A stretch of DNA of 64,000 bases from Agrypnia vestita (lineage: Eukaryota; Arthropoda; Insecta; Trichoptera; Phryganeidae): the NCBI GenBank assembly GCA_016648135.1, contig JADDOH010000325.1, positions 62,001 through 126,000 of the forward strand. The letters are read 5' to 3'. Numbering within the stretch: position 1 is the first letter of the stretch; each line of letters begins with the position of its first letter. The notes beneath the pieces are model-generated. The model saw only the letters and a program-made list of their open reading frames with translations, was not told the DNA's origin and searched no databases. Made by a program: the position numbers and the translations under genes. Positions 45,094-58,010 of the stretch are shown here, in pieces.

Positions 45094-45120
45094 GTTTCGG
45101 TTGGACTCAATCTTCTTCAG
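45094..45120 (-). ncRNA. Hammerhead-like core, left end of Penelope-like element 2
   Basis: On the - strand ctgaagaagattgagtccaa followed by ccgaaac and tagttgac. CUGANGA and CGAAAC boxes flank a short helix (gattg/caacc, one mismatch). Confidence 0.45.
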
Positions 45121-45198
45121 GACAATTACAATATAGACTAATCTAGGTACAGAAATTTATAAAGGAGGAAAGAAAAAGAGAGAGGGACAGAGTGTCAA

Positions 45199-46519
45199 CT
45201 AGGTTGGGGGGAGGGAATGGGAGGAGTTAACTGAAGATAGAGGGAACAGCTTTAAAATCGGACTATTAGATAAATTTATTTGTTTATTTATTATTTGACT
45301 ATTATTATTGATAGCTTTATTAATTTCTAATGCTTCTAGATTGTTAAGTCGCAAACCTAATCCGTTTTTGTGTAAAATTTTTGGCCCTATATTATTATTA
45401 AATGTGTGATTAAAATTAATTAGATGTTCGGCAAATTCAGAAAAACCTACATTTGTTAAGCATTTAATGTGTTCTTTTATTCTAATATTTACGTTTCTCG
45501 ATGTTTTACCAATATAGAAAGCTGGGCAATCATTACAGCTAAGTTTATAAATACCAGAATGGTTTAATATATTTTCTTTGACTTTACAGTTACTTAATAA
45601 TTTGCCTAAATTGTTACTGGTATAAAATGCTGGCTTTATCTCTTTAGGGAGCTTAGTGGTACTTAATATTGAAAAATTATTTATAAAAAGAATTCTAAGC
45701 CACTGAGGTGTTAGAATATTACTTTTGATAGTTGGAAGAGCGTTATAAATAAATTTATTAGACGAAATTTGACGGAGTTTTTTGGAAAGAATTCTATCAA
45801 TCAAATCGGGTTCATATCCAATTTGTATCGGATAGGGGGATAGAGGTGAGGCGGTGGATCATGGAATGAAACGCGGAGTGTTTATGTGAGATAGGATGGT
45901 TGGAAGTATTATGGATTGTGGTGTCAGTAAAAGTAGGTTTTCTGTATACATTGAAATTAATTTTGTTGTTGATTATGGTTAAAGAAAGGTCTAGCAAATT
46001 TAAAGTGGAATTAATACCTACTTCTAGTGTGAACTGTATTTGACTGTGAAAGGAATTGAGGAGTAAAAGGAATGTGTTTAGTTGACGCTCTGTGCCTGTT
46101 CAAATACAAAAAATATCGTCTACATAGCGTTTCCATATTAATACATTTTTTAACAGAGGAGATTTACTATCAAATATTTTATTTTCAAGATTATCCATAA
46201 ATAAATCAGCACAAAGAGGGCTAGTTGGGGCACCCATTGGTAAACCTTATTTTTGCTGGTACACAACATCATTAAATTGGAAGTAGTTTTGGTTCAGACA
46301 AACATTAAACAGGTGTGCAAGGTCAATAGAAAGGTCTTTAGGTAAATGAGAATTTTTCAATAGATTAGATATTAAAGATTTACATTCAGAAATTGGTATG
46401 TTTGGAAATAAGTTAACTACATCGAAAGAAACAAGTTTACAATTAGGTGGTAAGACAACGTTATTCAAATGGTGTATTAATTCAAGAGAATTCTTGATCG
46501 TGTATTTTGGGGAAAACAC
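45199..46519 (-). pseudogene. Penelope-like RT/GIY-YIG polyprotein, lightly decayed
   Basis: RT pieces: LVSFDVVNLFPNIPISECKS and FNVCLNQNYFQFNDVVYQQ (46247-46519), GLPMGAPTSPL with YVDDIF nearby (46100-46245), LDLSLTIINNKINFNVYRKP (45812-45997). The endonuclease frame (45199-45804) has IYKLSCNDCPAFYIGKTSRN, then IRIKEH, HNTF-like NFNHTF and NLEALEI. This gives the GIY/YIG pair, the catalytic Arg and the Glu of the family. Two or three stops or frameshifts (46249, about 46100, about 45808) disable it. The N-terminal RT part is missing. Confidence 0.85.
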
Positions 46520-46807
46520 ATTGGCGTTAGTAAATATATTTATTACAAATTAAGCTAATTTGAAATTTGGGGAATTATAACAGGAGACTACAGGTCTTAT
46601 AGGGCTATTAGTTTTATGGCTCTTCTGTCAAAGGGTTTAAAATTTAACCTTCACTACACCAAAAACCAATATTTAAAGCTGTTCCCTCTATCTTCAGTTA
46701 ACTCCTCCCATTCCCTCCCCCCCACCTAGTTGACACTCTGTCCCTCTCTCTTTTTCTTTCCTCCTTTATAAATTTTTGTACCTAGATTAGTCTATATTGT
46801 AATTGTC

Positions 46808-46834
46808 CTGAAGAAGGTTGAGTCCAATCGAAAC
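46808..46834 (+). ncRNA. Hammerhead-like core, right end of Penelope-like element 2
   Basis: ctgaagaaggttgagtccaa, tcgaaac, ttgttgac. The helix ggttg/caatc pairs fully with one G-U. One extra A lies between the CUGAAGA box and the helix. Inverted with respect to the left copy, as part of the terminal repeat. Confidence 0.5.
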
Positions 46835-47202
46835 TTGTTGACAAATATATAGCATTAAAGTGGTTTAAAACATAGTATTTAATTTATTCTTAAATTTCTT
46901 AGTAAATAAATAGATTCATTAATTCAAAATTTAAGCAAAGAAAAGAATTATGTATTGTGAAATTCCTACAAACCCGGAAAATACTTTAATTTTGTGAAAA
47001 AATATATACATTTTCGCATATTTTGAATAATTATCCTGATAATATGAGGGGTACGCAAAAATAATATTTTGTTTTAACGTTTAAACTAATCTCAATTCAA
47101 TAAATTTTCTTTTGTTAATTTAATTTTCATTAATACACCTACCCAGTAGTTTTGAAAGTGATTTGTATTTTGAAAAATATACATATATCAAAGTCGGCTT
47201 AC

Positions 47203-47300
47203 CTGCGTGAAGCCCTCGGGACATATACACATGAAGGTTCCAACAAGATTTTTGCATTGGTACTTGCACAGGTTGGCCGGTGTCTGGCATTCGTTTACGT
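47203..47300 (-). CDS. Fibrillin exon H: EGF domain, short
   Basis: DVNECQTPANLCKYQCKNLV then GTFMCICPEGFTQ; ends in phase 0, and the next exon supplies the final Cys. Acceptor caacag, donor cag|gtaagc. Confidence 0.88.
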
Positions 47301-47395
47301 CTGTTGGAGACAAGAATTATAAATTTTCCATTTCTACTAAAATAATTATCTTAGTATTTGGCATAATCATTGTTTATACAGATTATTAAGCATAC

Positions 47396-47528
47396 CTTGA
47401 CAATGGATGCCGTCAGGAGCAAGAGCATAGCCATACGGACAGGTGCATCTGAAGGAGCCGGGAACATTGTGGCAACGGAAAGCACAGTGGTTACCCAATT
47501 CTCGGCATTCATTAATATCTTCACAAGT
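47396..47528 (-). CDS. Fibrillin exon G: EGF domain
   Basis: [20 protein letters not shown] then [20 protein letters not shown]. Acceptor atttag, donor aag|gtatgc. Confidence 0.88.
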
Positions 47529-47582
47529 CTAAATTAAGAACAATATAAATTAATCACTGTTTCTGAACATTCTATGTGTGGG

Positions 47583-47815
47583 GTACAAAAACAAAAGCAG
47601 CAATATCCAATAAAAAATTGATGCAGTCATCGAGGATTACTAATTTATACTGTACTGAATTCGAGGTTTTATAGAAAACATAGCTTATAAATTTATAGGA
47701 AACATGATTTTGGAAGGGATATATACATATAATCTAGAATTCAGTACATTTAAAATTAGTAATTCTCAGTGACTGCATTCAAAACTTTTAAAAGTTTTTT
47801 GGATATTACAAGTAC
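47583..47815. mobile_element. Palindromic MITE family C, copy 2
   Basis: Starts ggggtacaaaaacaaaagca, gcaatatccaa and ends near tttttggatatt. The centre contains two inverted tactgaattc/gaattcagta blocks like the copy at 20865. The right terminal repeat is diverged. Located in a fibrillin intron. Confidence 0.7.
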
Positions 47816-47983
47816 GGCAGTATTTTTCGATTTATTTTTATTCAAATATAATTAAAAAATAAAGAAAGTTGTTCTTTATTTTTCAATTAAGATGTAATAA
47901 AATGCACAAGAAAACACTTTGTATAAACCATATTTGTTGAATTTTGGCCTCTTAATTAGAATACAATAATACAGTGAATTTAC

Positions 47984-48111
47984 CTGAAGGGCTCCAGGAG
48001 TGTAGCCTGGACTACATTGGCATTCAAATCCTCCCTCGACATTGGTACATGTTCCATTCCCACAAATATTGCGGTTTGATATGCATTCGTCGTCATCAAT
48101 GCAGTTGGTAC
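47984..48111 (-). CDS. Fibrillin exon F: EGF domain
   Basis: TNCIDDDECISNRNICGNGT then CTNVEGGFECQCSPGYTPGA. Acceptor ttatag, donor cag|gtaaat; ends in phase 0. Confidence 0.88.
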
Positions 48112-49110
48112 CTATAAAATAAGCAATATAAATTTAGAATAACAATAAAATATTTATTCATGTATACATAATTCATGTAAAATATTAATGTAAAAAATTC
48201 ATGTAAAAATACATTCCATGAGATATTTCTTTTAATCTTTTAATAATAATTTCATTTCACCTTGTATAACTTGTTCACAACAATCAAATATTTTAATTAT
48301 GGTACAAGTCTACAGCGGATGCCTACCGCCACCTACATACGGGGAAACAAAGCTCAGCATAGGTATACAATGCAATTTAACTTGGAATAAATTCAGCGTA
48401 AATTATAAGTATTCATTTTAATTTTTTTAACTTTTTCTGCCAATAATAGGCATGATTATTATATTATTATTATTTCTGCCAATAATAGGCATGATGTATT
48501 AAAGAATTAAACATTAAGTGATTTTACTTTTTTCGGGGTTATTAAGATTTTCTACTGAAACTATAATTTTTTTTTAAAATAATAGTATAAAATTCTGCAT
48601 TCGGCCGACATCACGTAGACGCCATGACATCTGCGGGTGTTTTCGCGCGAAATTAAAAATAGGTAAATGAAAATTATTTGCATAAAAACTTAATTAATTA
48701 CTGAAATAATAATAATAATCGTAGTAATAATAGACATCAACCCACATTATAAAAGATTATTTCAAAATCTGCCTATTACAATCATCTCACTCAGTATCAA
48801 GACAAAATAAATGCTTACAATATAGATTCAACGACATACCTACACACAAAACACTGAATGCCTTGAAATTGAAGGCGGGGTACCATCGAAATCTCAATCT
48901 TCTGATAACATCTGCTTCACAAGACACACAATACATACGCATTATCTTCCTTCAGTCAGTCAGCAGCCACATCACAGGTCTCGTACTTGCTCTTGCAGTA
49001 AGACAAGCATCAATCACATCTCATATCTTGCACATTATAAACTGCTGATGTATCATTAATATTTTTAATATTTAAAGCATTAACTTTGTGGTCAGACATT
49101 TTAATAAAAT
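48112..49110 (-). other. Fibrillin intron, non-coding
   Basis: AT-rich. A 23-bp repeat (tttctgccaataataggcat, gat) occurs at 48434-48456 and 48473-48495. Nothing else recognised. Confidence 0.5.
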
Positions 49111-49290
49111 GTTATGTATATTAGTATATACTAAAAATGACTTTTTTGTCTAAAGGTTTTGAGACGTAACCCATCTCTTCGTCAGGACAACCACTACACT
49201 AGCATTTCCTAGCATTAGTAAAGCCATAAGAAACAACATTCCTCTAATTAATAATCAAATAAATTTCCCCCACAGTCCTGTTTGATTTAA
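49110..49290. mobile_element. Penelope-like element remnant
   Basis: The + strand at 49205-49273 reads AIRNNIPLINNQINFPHSPV, the same C-terminal segment as in Penelope-like element 2 (AINNNSQIINKQINLSNSPI). A hammerhead-like core lies at 49156-49185 on the - strand (ctgacga, gaga/tctc helix, CAAAAC instead of CGAAAC). The two are in opposite orientation, so the fragment is rearranged. Confidence 0.6.
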
Positions 49291-49479
49291 AATTATCAGG
49301 TGAAATCCAAGATTTGTCAACACCCCCTAAAGACCTCACCCCGTCTCCCTCTCTCCTCTACTCAAATTCTTAACCCTTTTTGATAAGAAACTTAGTGGCG
49401 GCAAGAACTCTCACCTAGTGATCAGGATTCAAACCTTGTATCGAGAGACCAGCAAGTCACTGGTATTATTATGGTATTC

Positions 49480-49680
49480 TTTTTTTATGGAGAAATTGGC
49501 AACCACGGTCTCACCATAATGGGGCCAGACAAATCCGAGCCCGCCACGCGAAGCAAGGAAGGATGCATGCCACAAGGCTTGTGACCTGCCGTTGGCTGGC
49601 ATTCATGATACATTCCATCCCCTCCCTGCTTCCTTAGAGCGACAAATTTTCATTAATGTATTTTATGCATTCTCAGATGC
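49480..49680. other. GC-richer unassigned patch in a fibrillin intron
   Basis: A block with ggtctcaccataatggggcc and tgcatgccacaaggcttgtg differs in composition from the intron around it and looks like an inserted repeat, but I find no second copy. Confidence 0.35.
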
Positions 49681-49756
49681 ATCAGGAGCCTTCAGAGTAT
49701 TTCGTTCTTCGGACCTGCGCAACCAGGTATGATCCGGTAATTGCAACCTTAATTTA

Positions 49757-52091
<2,335 letters not shown>

Positions 52092-52363
52092 CTCTCATAA
52101 CTATTGTAGCAGTACTCTTTCCTCTGGTCGATGCAATTCATTCCATCCTGGCTGGTGGTCCAGCCATCGGGGCAGGTGCAAGTAAAGCCGCCCTCGATGT
52201 TGGTGCATTCCCCATCCTCGCAGACGTTGCCTCGTTCTGCACACTCGTCCACGTCCTCACATCGCCTCTTGTTGGCGTCCAAGCGGTAGCCAGGAGGGCA
52301 GGAGCATGTGTGGCTGCCCATAGTATTCTGACAATGGCCGGGGCGCGGGCAGATACCGGGTGA
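52092..52363 (-). CDS. Fibrillin exon C: EGF, EGF, start of TB domain
   Basis: Completes one EGF (SPGICPRPGHC...CPPGYRLDANKRRC), adds DVDECAERGNVC...CPDGW, then DQRKEYCYNSYER, the opening of an 8-Cys TB module. Acceptor ttcccag, donor gag|gtacat. Confidence 0.88.
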
Positions 52364-53125
52364 CTGGGAATACAATAATACCTATCTATGTACTTGAGTA
52401 CGCAACAAATGCAAGAGCCCATCATGCTCTTTATTGCCAGTAAGAAAAACACCAAAGAATTTCAATCAAATCTAATGGAATCATGTCTTATATGTAGATT
52501 ATTTAACAAAATGTAGCATAATACTATAAAACTATTTGTTGAAGATTATCCAACAGCCAAGCAAACCATGAGCCGTTTAATGAGAAAATAACTTAAGGTC
52601 TACAGTTTCATAAATCGTATTATCAAATCTTCCTGCCGGCCAGTATTTGAATATACATATGTCAGAAATAAATCATGATAAGTCGACAATTCTCGATAAT
52701 TATCCAAGTCACAAACTGTTCTGATGTATTTAAAAGCAGACTAATAATAATGGTTGTCATTGGGGCGGCGAGACTCGGAAGTACAATGTTGCCAGGCATC
52801 ACATCTGCCATGGGAAAGGTATGTTACATCACTATTTAAATCATTTTAAAAATATATTCCATCAGGTATTTTTTGTCTTTATTGGTAAGTTAAAGTTTTA
52901 TTGTTGCAGACTTTGTACTTCCGTTTTTGTGATAATGATGAATTACATTTTAGATATCGAAATATAGGTTTACAGAAACGCCTGGCTGTGGCTGTGCGGT
53001 GACTAACATTGGTAGCAATAAAGCTACTACCTAGTAAATACAATCAAGAAACAAAGAATGTTGAAATTCTAGGAAAGACGAATGAATATTGAATTTGTAT
53101 TTTTTTTATTAAGTGTCATTTTTAC

Positions 53126-53271
53126 CTCACTGCATTCATCAACGTCTCGACAATAGTGTTCATCTTCAGTGAGTACGTAGCCAGCCGCGCACTCGCAGAA
53201 GAAACCTCCTACGGTATTGCGACACCTTCCATTTCTACACAAGAACGGCATCACTCGACACTCATCAAGAT
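53126..53271 (-). CDS. Fibrillin exon B: one EGF plus start of next
   Basis: DLDECRVMPFLCRNGRC...CAAGYVLTEDEHYC, then RDVDECSE, where the exon ends inside the first Cys spacing of the next EGF. Acceptor tttcag, donor gag|gtaaaa. Confidence 0.88.
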
Positions 53272-53754
53272 CTGAAATTATGATCGATTTTGCATAAACA
53301 TTTTAACTTACCTAGGTGGATAGTAAGTTAAACATAAATAACATTTTAATATAGAATTAATTATTACCAAAAAAATTATAATTAATAATTTTTATAATAC
53401 TAAATGAATAGATATTTAGTATGATAAATAAAAAGTAAAATAAAAAGGTTTTTCAAATCTTTTGTTTACAACCACCAATAGTTGATATTGAAAAAGATTG
53501 GAGAAAGATTGTACATTTTTCTAAATAATCATATTATAACTTTAATACATAATTGAAAATATCTAGAATTCTATTCAACCAGCTTTCTATACTTATAATA
53601 AATTAAAGAATTATATATTAAATAACTAGGATAAGGATATTTAAAAAATGGGGATTTATAAATTAATTTGTAATGATTGCAATTACTTTTATATTGGTAA
53701 AACCTATAGAAATATTGATATTAGAATTAAGCAGCAATAACTATTTTGAATTTT

Positions 53755-54060
53755 AACGGGGGTTTAGAAATTTTACAATCATATCAAGGGTAGAAAGCCA
53801 AAAAGGCATTAGTGATTATTTAGAACTTTACAGGGGAACAAAAAAAGTTCTGTCAATCTGATTTTGTAAATGTTTATTTTATTATTAAACGATTTCCATA
53901 TTTGTTAATCCAAAATACACATGGAAATCGTTTAATAATAAAATAAATATTGACAAAACATTATTTTGCACTCTTGTAATGTTCGAAATAATCACTAATG
54001 CCCTTTTGGATTTCTACCCTCGATATGTAGGATTACAGGTAGATAAATTAGAAATTTTAA
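53755..54060. mobile_element. Palindromic element with central hairpin
   Basis: Left (tatcaagggtagaaagccaa, aaggcattagtgattattt) and right (aaataatcactaatgccctt, ttggatttctaccctcgata) are inverted copies. The centre has 31-bp arms (53869-53899 and 53921-53951, one mismatch, aatcgtttaataataaaata). A MITE-like element in a fibrillin intron. Confidence 0.75.
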
Positions 54061-54089
54061 AATTACAAAAAGTGTTAGTAGCAAATTAT

Positions 54090-54275
54090 TATTATTATTT
54101 TTAAAAGAGATGCGAACACGTAATATGTGTCGCATCAATATTCTTACTATTTTCAAACTTGTGCTATGGAAATAGGACAAACTTGCTGGTGTCCTGGATA
54201 GGGGCTCAAACCACTGACCACCAGAACACTAGGTGAGCTTCATGACCATTACACCAATAAGCTACTAAATATGTA
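54090..54275 (-). mobile_element. tRNA-headed SINE, copy 4 (diverged)
   Basis: Same body as copies 1 and 2 (gtaagaatattgatgcgacac, gtgttcgcatctc on the - strand). The tRNA-like head is more diverged (B-box-like ggtttgagccc). Confidence 0.7.
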
Positions 54276-54327
54276 TTACATATTTTTTTTGCAAATTTTA
54301 CTTTTGCAAACCATTTAATTTTGTTTT

Positions 54328-54376
54328 CACATTAGTTATTCAACTCCCTTTTTAAGGGAGTTGAATAACTAATGTG
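54328..54376. other. Exact 23-bp hairpin, 3-nt loop
   Basis: cacattagttattcaactcc plus ctt (54328-54350) is exactly complementary to 54354-54376 across ttt. A further gttgaataactaa follows at 54381. Confidence 0.95.
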
Positions 54377-54606
54377 TTTTGTTGAATAACTAAGGGGTTT
54401 TTTAATTCCTATACTTACAATTTTATTTTTAGTATGCATTGTATCCTGATGAAGGAACACATTGAGAATTTAATAAATAGTGGTTTTGTACAAAGTGTTT
54501 TCTTTTTATTGACAAATTCACATATAAACAAATTCTTATTAATCCGTGTGAAGAAAATAATAAAAATGCAGTATAATTTTTGCGATAAGACTAGACAATT
54601 ACTTAC

Positions 54607-54872
54607 CGATACAATCATTATTAGGACTAAGCTTGAATCCTTCGTGGCACTGGCACTTGTAACTCCCCGCCGTATTCACGCATGTTCCATTCTTGCACAC
54701 ATTTTGGTGACGTTGGCATTCGTCCACATCCAGACAGTTGTCCTTCTGAGGTGTAAGGAAATAGCCGGGTCGACAGATGCACTGGAATGAACCTTGAAGG
54801 TTTCGACAATCCCCGTTGGAGCAAACACCGGGGCGCTCGATACATTCATCAATATCAACACAATCTCGAAGG
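54607..54872 (-). CDS. Fibrillin exon A: two EGF-like domains
   Basis: Reads LRDC then DIDECIERPGVC...GYF and DVDECQRHQNVCKNGTC...CHEGFKLSPNNDCI. Acceptor cattacag, donor cg|gtaagt. It begins with one base completing a codon from an unseen upstream exon, so the gene continues 5'. Confidence 0.88.
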
Positions 54873-55090
54873 CTGTAATGTAGAATTGATTTTTTAAATT
54901 TACGCTGTTTGATTATTATTTATAGGATAGGATAATTCACTGTGTTATTCTAACTGGTGGTCGTGATATGCAAATATTAATTTAACCTTATCTGGTGGTG
55001 AAATAGCCAAATACTTTTTTATAAAAAATAAAGAAAACATAGTACATCGTTAACTAAATTTATGTAGTGAATATTTTTAAAATTTTAATA

Positions 55091-56380
55091 TTAGGTCCTT
55101 ACATATGAAATTGGCGTTTAGTATGGGAAGAACATAAAGCCGATTTTTTTTTATTATAATATATTTATTTAATCAAAGTATGTACCATTGCTATCTATGC
55201 ACTTTTGCCATCTCATAGGTAGTTCATCGATCCCTTTACTAAAAAAACCATTCGGACGGGAATCGATAAAATCTTTGAAGGCGGTTTGGACTGCCCCATC
55301 GGAGTTGAATTTTTTCCTTTGCAAGAAGTTATCCAAATTTCGAAAAAAATGGTAATCTGTTGGGGCAAGGTCCGGAGAGTACGGTGGATGTCTTAGACAT
55401 TCCAATTGAAGCTCCTCTAATTTGGTAGCCGTCTGTTGTGCAGTGTGTGGTCTAGCGTTATCATGAAGCAGCAGTGGCCTAGAGCGATTAACCAGCCTCG
55501 GTTGTTTAGCAGCTAGCTTTTCCATCATGGTTTGCAGTTGCTGACAATAGACATCTGCCGTAATCGTCTGGCCAGATTTAAGACAGCTGTAGTGAACGAC
55601 ACCAGCACTAGTCCACCAAACGCTCACAAGTAACTTTTTTGGAGTCAATTTTCGCTTGGGGCATGGTTTGGCTGGTTCGGCAGGGTTCAGCCATTGCGAT
55701 GAGCGCTTCCGATTATCGTACAGGATCCACTTTTCATCACAGGTAATGATTCGATTTAAAATCCCTTCATTATTGTGCCGGTTGAGTAATGCAACGCAGC
55801 AGTCAACGCGCGTTTGTTGATTTGCTTCACTCAATTCGTGAGGTACCCACCTTTCAAGCTTTTTCACCTTACCAATTTGCTTCAAGTGGATTAAAACAGT
55901 TTTATCACTAACACAGCAGCCTGCAGCTAGCTAACTCGGATGTGGTTTGCGATGGATCCGCTTCCACAATAGCCTTCAATTCTTCATTATCAACTTTGGT
56001 CTCCGGCCGTCCACGGGGCTTGTTCTGCAGGTCGAAATTTCCAGAACGAAAACGTTGGAACCAAAAACGCACTGTGTTTTCTTTTGCGGCACCGTCGCCA
56101 TACACATCATTAATCCTTCGAGCCGTTTCTGCAGCACTGGTGCCACGGTGGAACTCGTACTCGTAAATAACGCGATATTTCAAGTTTTTCATTTCGTAAA
56201 CTGAGTGACGCAAACAAAAAAACAATTGAGGAAAAAACAAATGAATTATAATTTTCAAAACACAAATACATGAGTAAATAGCTGTATAAATTTGGATTTG
56301 GAATTCCTAACCAAAGAGAAGATATTTGAGATCAAATTTGCCAGTACGGCAAAACGCCAATTTCATATGTAAGGACCTAA
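55091..56380 (-). mobile_element. mariner transposon (cecropia-type), intact ends
   Basis: The 5' end ttaggtccttacatatgaaa, ttggcg at 55091 is exactly inverted at 56355-56380. TA flanks on both sides (55089-55090 and 56381-56382). At 1,290 bp it has normal mariner length. It lies upstream of the first visible fibrillin exon. Confidence 0.95.
55169..56192 (-). pseudogene. mariner transposase, frameshifted
   Basis: The N-terminal part starts at 56192 (MKNLKYRVIYEYEF) with the helix-turn-helix region (RFWFQRFRSGNFDLQNKPRG, RPETKVDNEEL). It breaks off in SELASCR at about 55915, where a short frameshift and stop intervene. The rest (55169-55885) is open: WVPHELSEANQQTR, TCDEKWILYDNRKRSSQW, VWWTSAGVVHYSCLKSGQTI, HDNARPHTAQQTAT, PPYSPDLAPTDYHFFRNLDN, ending KCIDSNGTYFD. 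The catalytic D, D and D (spacing typical of D,D34D) are all present. Sequence style matches the cecropia subfamily that includes Hsmar1. Confidence 0.92.
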
Positions 56381-57061
56381 TATAATAGAAATTTAAAAAC
56401 ATAAAAGTAATAATGTAGAGTGAAAAGATATATGTAGTACAAGCTTTGAATGTCATATTATAATAAAAAATATACATACAAATACAAATCAATTATTTAA
56501 GTCCAATTCGACAAATACTAGTAATCTTACAATACTCCTTTTAATATATGTTTGAATAATATACAGTTATCGGCAAAGACGTGCTTTGCCATCTTGCTCG
56601 TATCTGTTTGCTAGTCTAGGAAGCCTTTGCAGTGGGGAATTAAAGATATAGTTAGTAGCTGCAGTTTCCACGGCAAAACCTGCATGCATGACTTCTAGTT
56701 ATGCGAGACGGAACACATAAGCAGATACGTTCTAGTTTTTGTTCCAGCTATCTCTCCATCGCTTCGTCAGTGTTAAATATATTGAGAAAAATTTTCTCGC
56801 ATACTATAACTTTGGCAACCATTGCACTAGAATACGTCTGGAAATTATTACATTTTTCCTACTCCTTTCTAGATCAGTTACAATTAAATTACCAGTTAAA
56901 TTATTTACTGACTGAAACAATTTTCTATTGACAGCCGACACTTCATAACATAAGATTACTGCTCAAAACACATCACCCCCACCATTCAAAACAAGTAGGA
57001 TTACTGATCAGTCATGTTGTCTCAAACAGTTGAAATACATTAATACTTATAATTTTTTCAG

Positions 57062-57253
57062 GTGATTCAGTTTTTCTTCTTTGCTGGTCTGATGTTTGCG
57101 GCCACCATTGTGTTCTACTTCCTGACACTGCGTCACGAGAGGCACATAGAAATACCAGATGGTTGTGACGACACCGACACACCAAATGAAAACACCGTGC
57201 TTTCCGACAAATACACAGAAATCATGCAAATTGATGACACTTTAGATCATTAG
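57062..57253 (+). CDS. Orphan terminal exon, membrane-protein-like
   Basis: A strong acceptor (aattttttcag) precedes 63 codons reading VIQFFFFAGLMFAATIVFYF, LTLRHERHIEIPDGCDD and a hydrophilic acidic end (LSDKYTEIMQIDDTLDH) before TAG. It looks like the last transmembrane helix and cytoplasmic tail of a polytopic transporter. A proton-coupled peptide transporter is one guess, weakly held. No further exon of this gene is visible upstream on the + strand, where the mariner and then fibrillin lie. It may be a displaced exon. Confidence 0.5.
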   Translation: MIQFFFFAGLMFAATIVFYFLTLRHERHIEIPDGCDDTDTPNENTVLSDKYTEIMQIDDTLDH

Positions 57254-57489
57254 GATAATATTAATCTTATGCTAAATATCCTATCTCGCTTGAGAAACAC
57301 TTTTAGTGTCATCTCTTGTGGTACACAGAAAGCAACAAAACTCTTCTGGAGCACTAAGTTGCTAAATTGCGCAATCATTTTTGAATTACCATAACAAAAC
57401 CATAGTATACTTAAGACAAAAGAGCATAAAGATCTGAGATGGTTCAGATTATTGTCTGCAATTTTAGGCTATTTATTGGATATACATAC

Positions 57490-58010
57490 GTACTAGTACT
57501 ATACAAAGTAAGTAGTAGCAAAGACTTTGGGGGAGTCTTCTTCGTTCAATTTTAAATAGAAAATATTCTTTACACTTTGAGTAAAATGTCGAAAGTTACG
57601 GAGAAAGGTGACATCAAAGATTTCATTTTTTTCTCAATATTCCTTGCATCTTTTGTAAAACGTTAGACTATTGTGAAAGTAATTTGTATTGAATATTGAA
57701 AATTCATTCATTGTGATAAAGTGAAATAAAATTATTAAAACCGTACAGAAATATGAAATTTTTTTTGGCATGTTTTCTGTCATTTTATGTGACTTAAATT
57801 AATTTTTAGTATTCCATAAGTTACTGTAGTGAGTCCAAGGCTTTATTTTAGAAAATAATTCAGAAACATTGAAAAAAATGCGAACTTTAATATTGCTTAT
57901 CTCCATAACTGTCGACATTTCACCCAAAGTATAAAGGATATTTTCTATTTAAAATTTAATGAAGACTTCCCAAAGTTTTTGCTACTAGCTACGAGACAAC
58001 CTGCATAATT
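57490..58010. mobile_element. MITE family A, diverged palindromic copy
   Basis: Inverted arms share tagtagcaaagactttggg/ccaaagtttttgctactagc, aatagaaaatattctttac/aaggatattttctattt and ggagaaaggtgacatcaaag-type phrases. The interior tttgtaaaacgttagactat and aaaattattaaaacc matches family A. Confidence 0.7.

Larger units (their letters stand above)
45027..46901 (-). mobile_element. Penelope-like element 2 with 230-bp inverted ends
   Basis: It lies in the 2.5-kb fibrillin intron. Coding is on the - strand, RT then GIY-YIG endonuclease. The 230-bp ends 45027-45256 and 46672-46901 are inverted copies with few differences (shared ctatcttcagttaactcctc, ctaggtaca, and the taagaaatttaag outermost part). 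The left copy includes the C-terminal codons of the endonuclease, so the right copy is an inverted duplication of the 3' end, as in Penelope-like terminal repeats. Confidence 0.85.
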
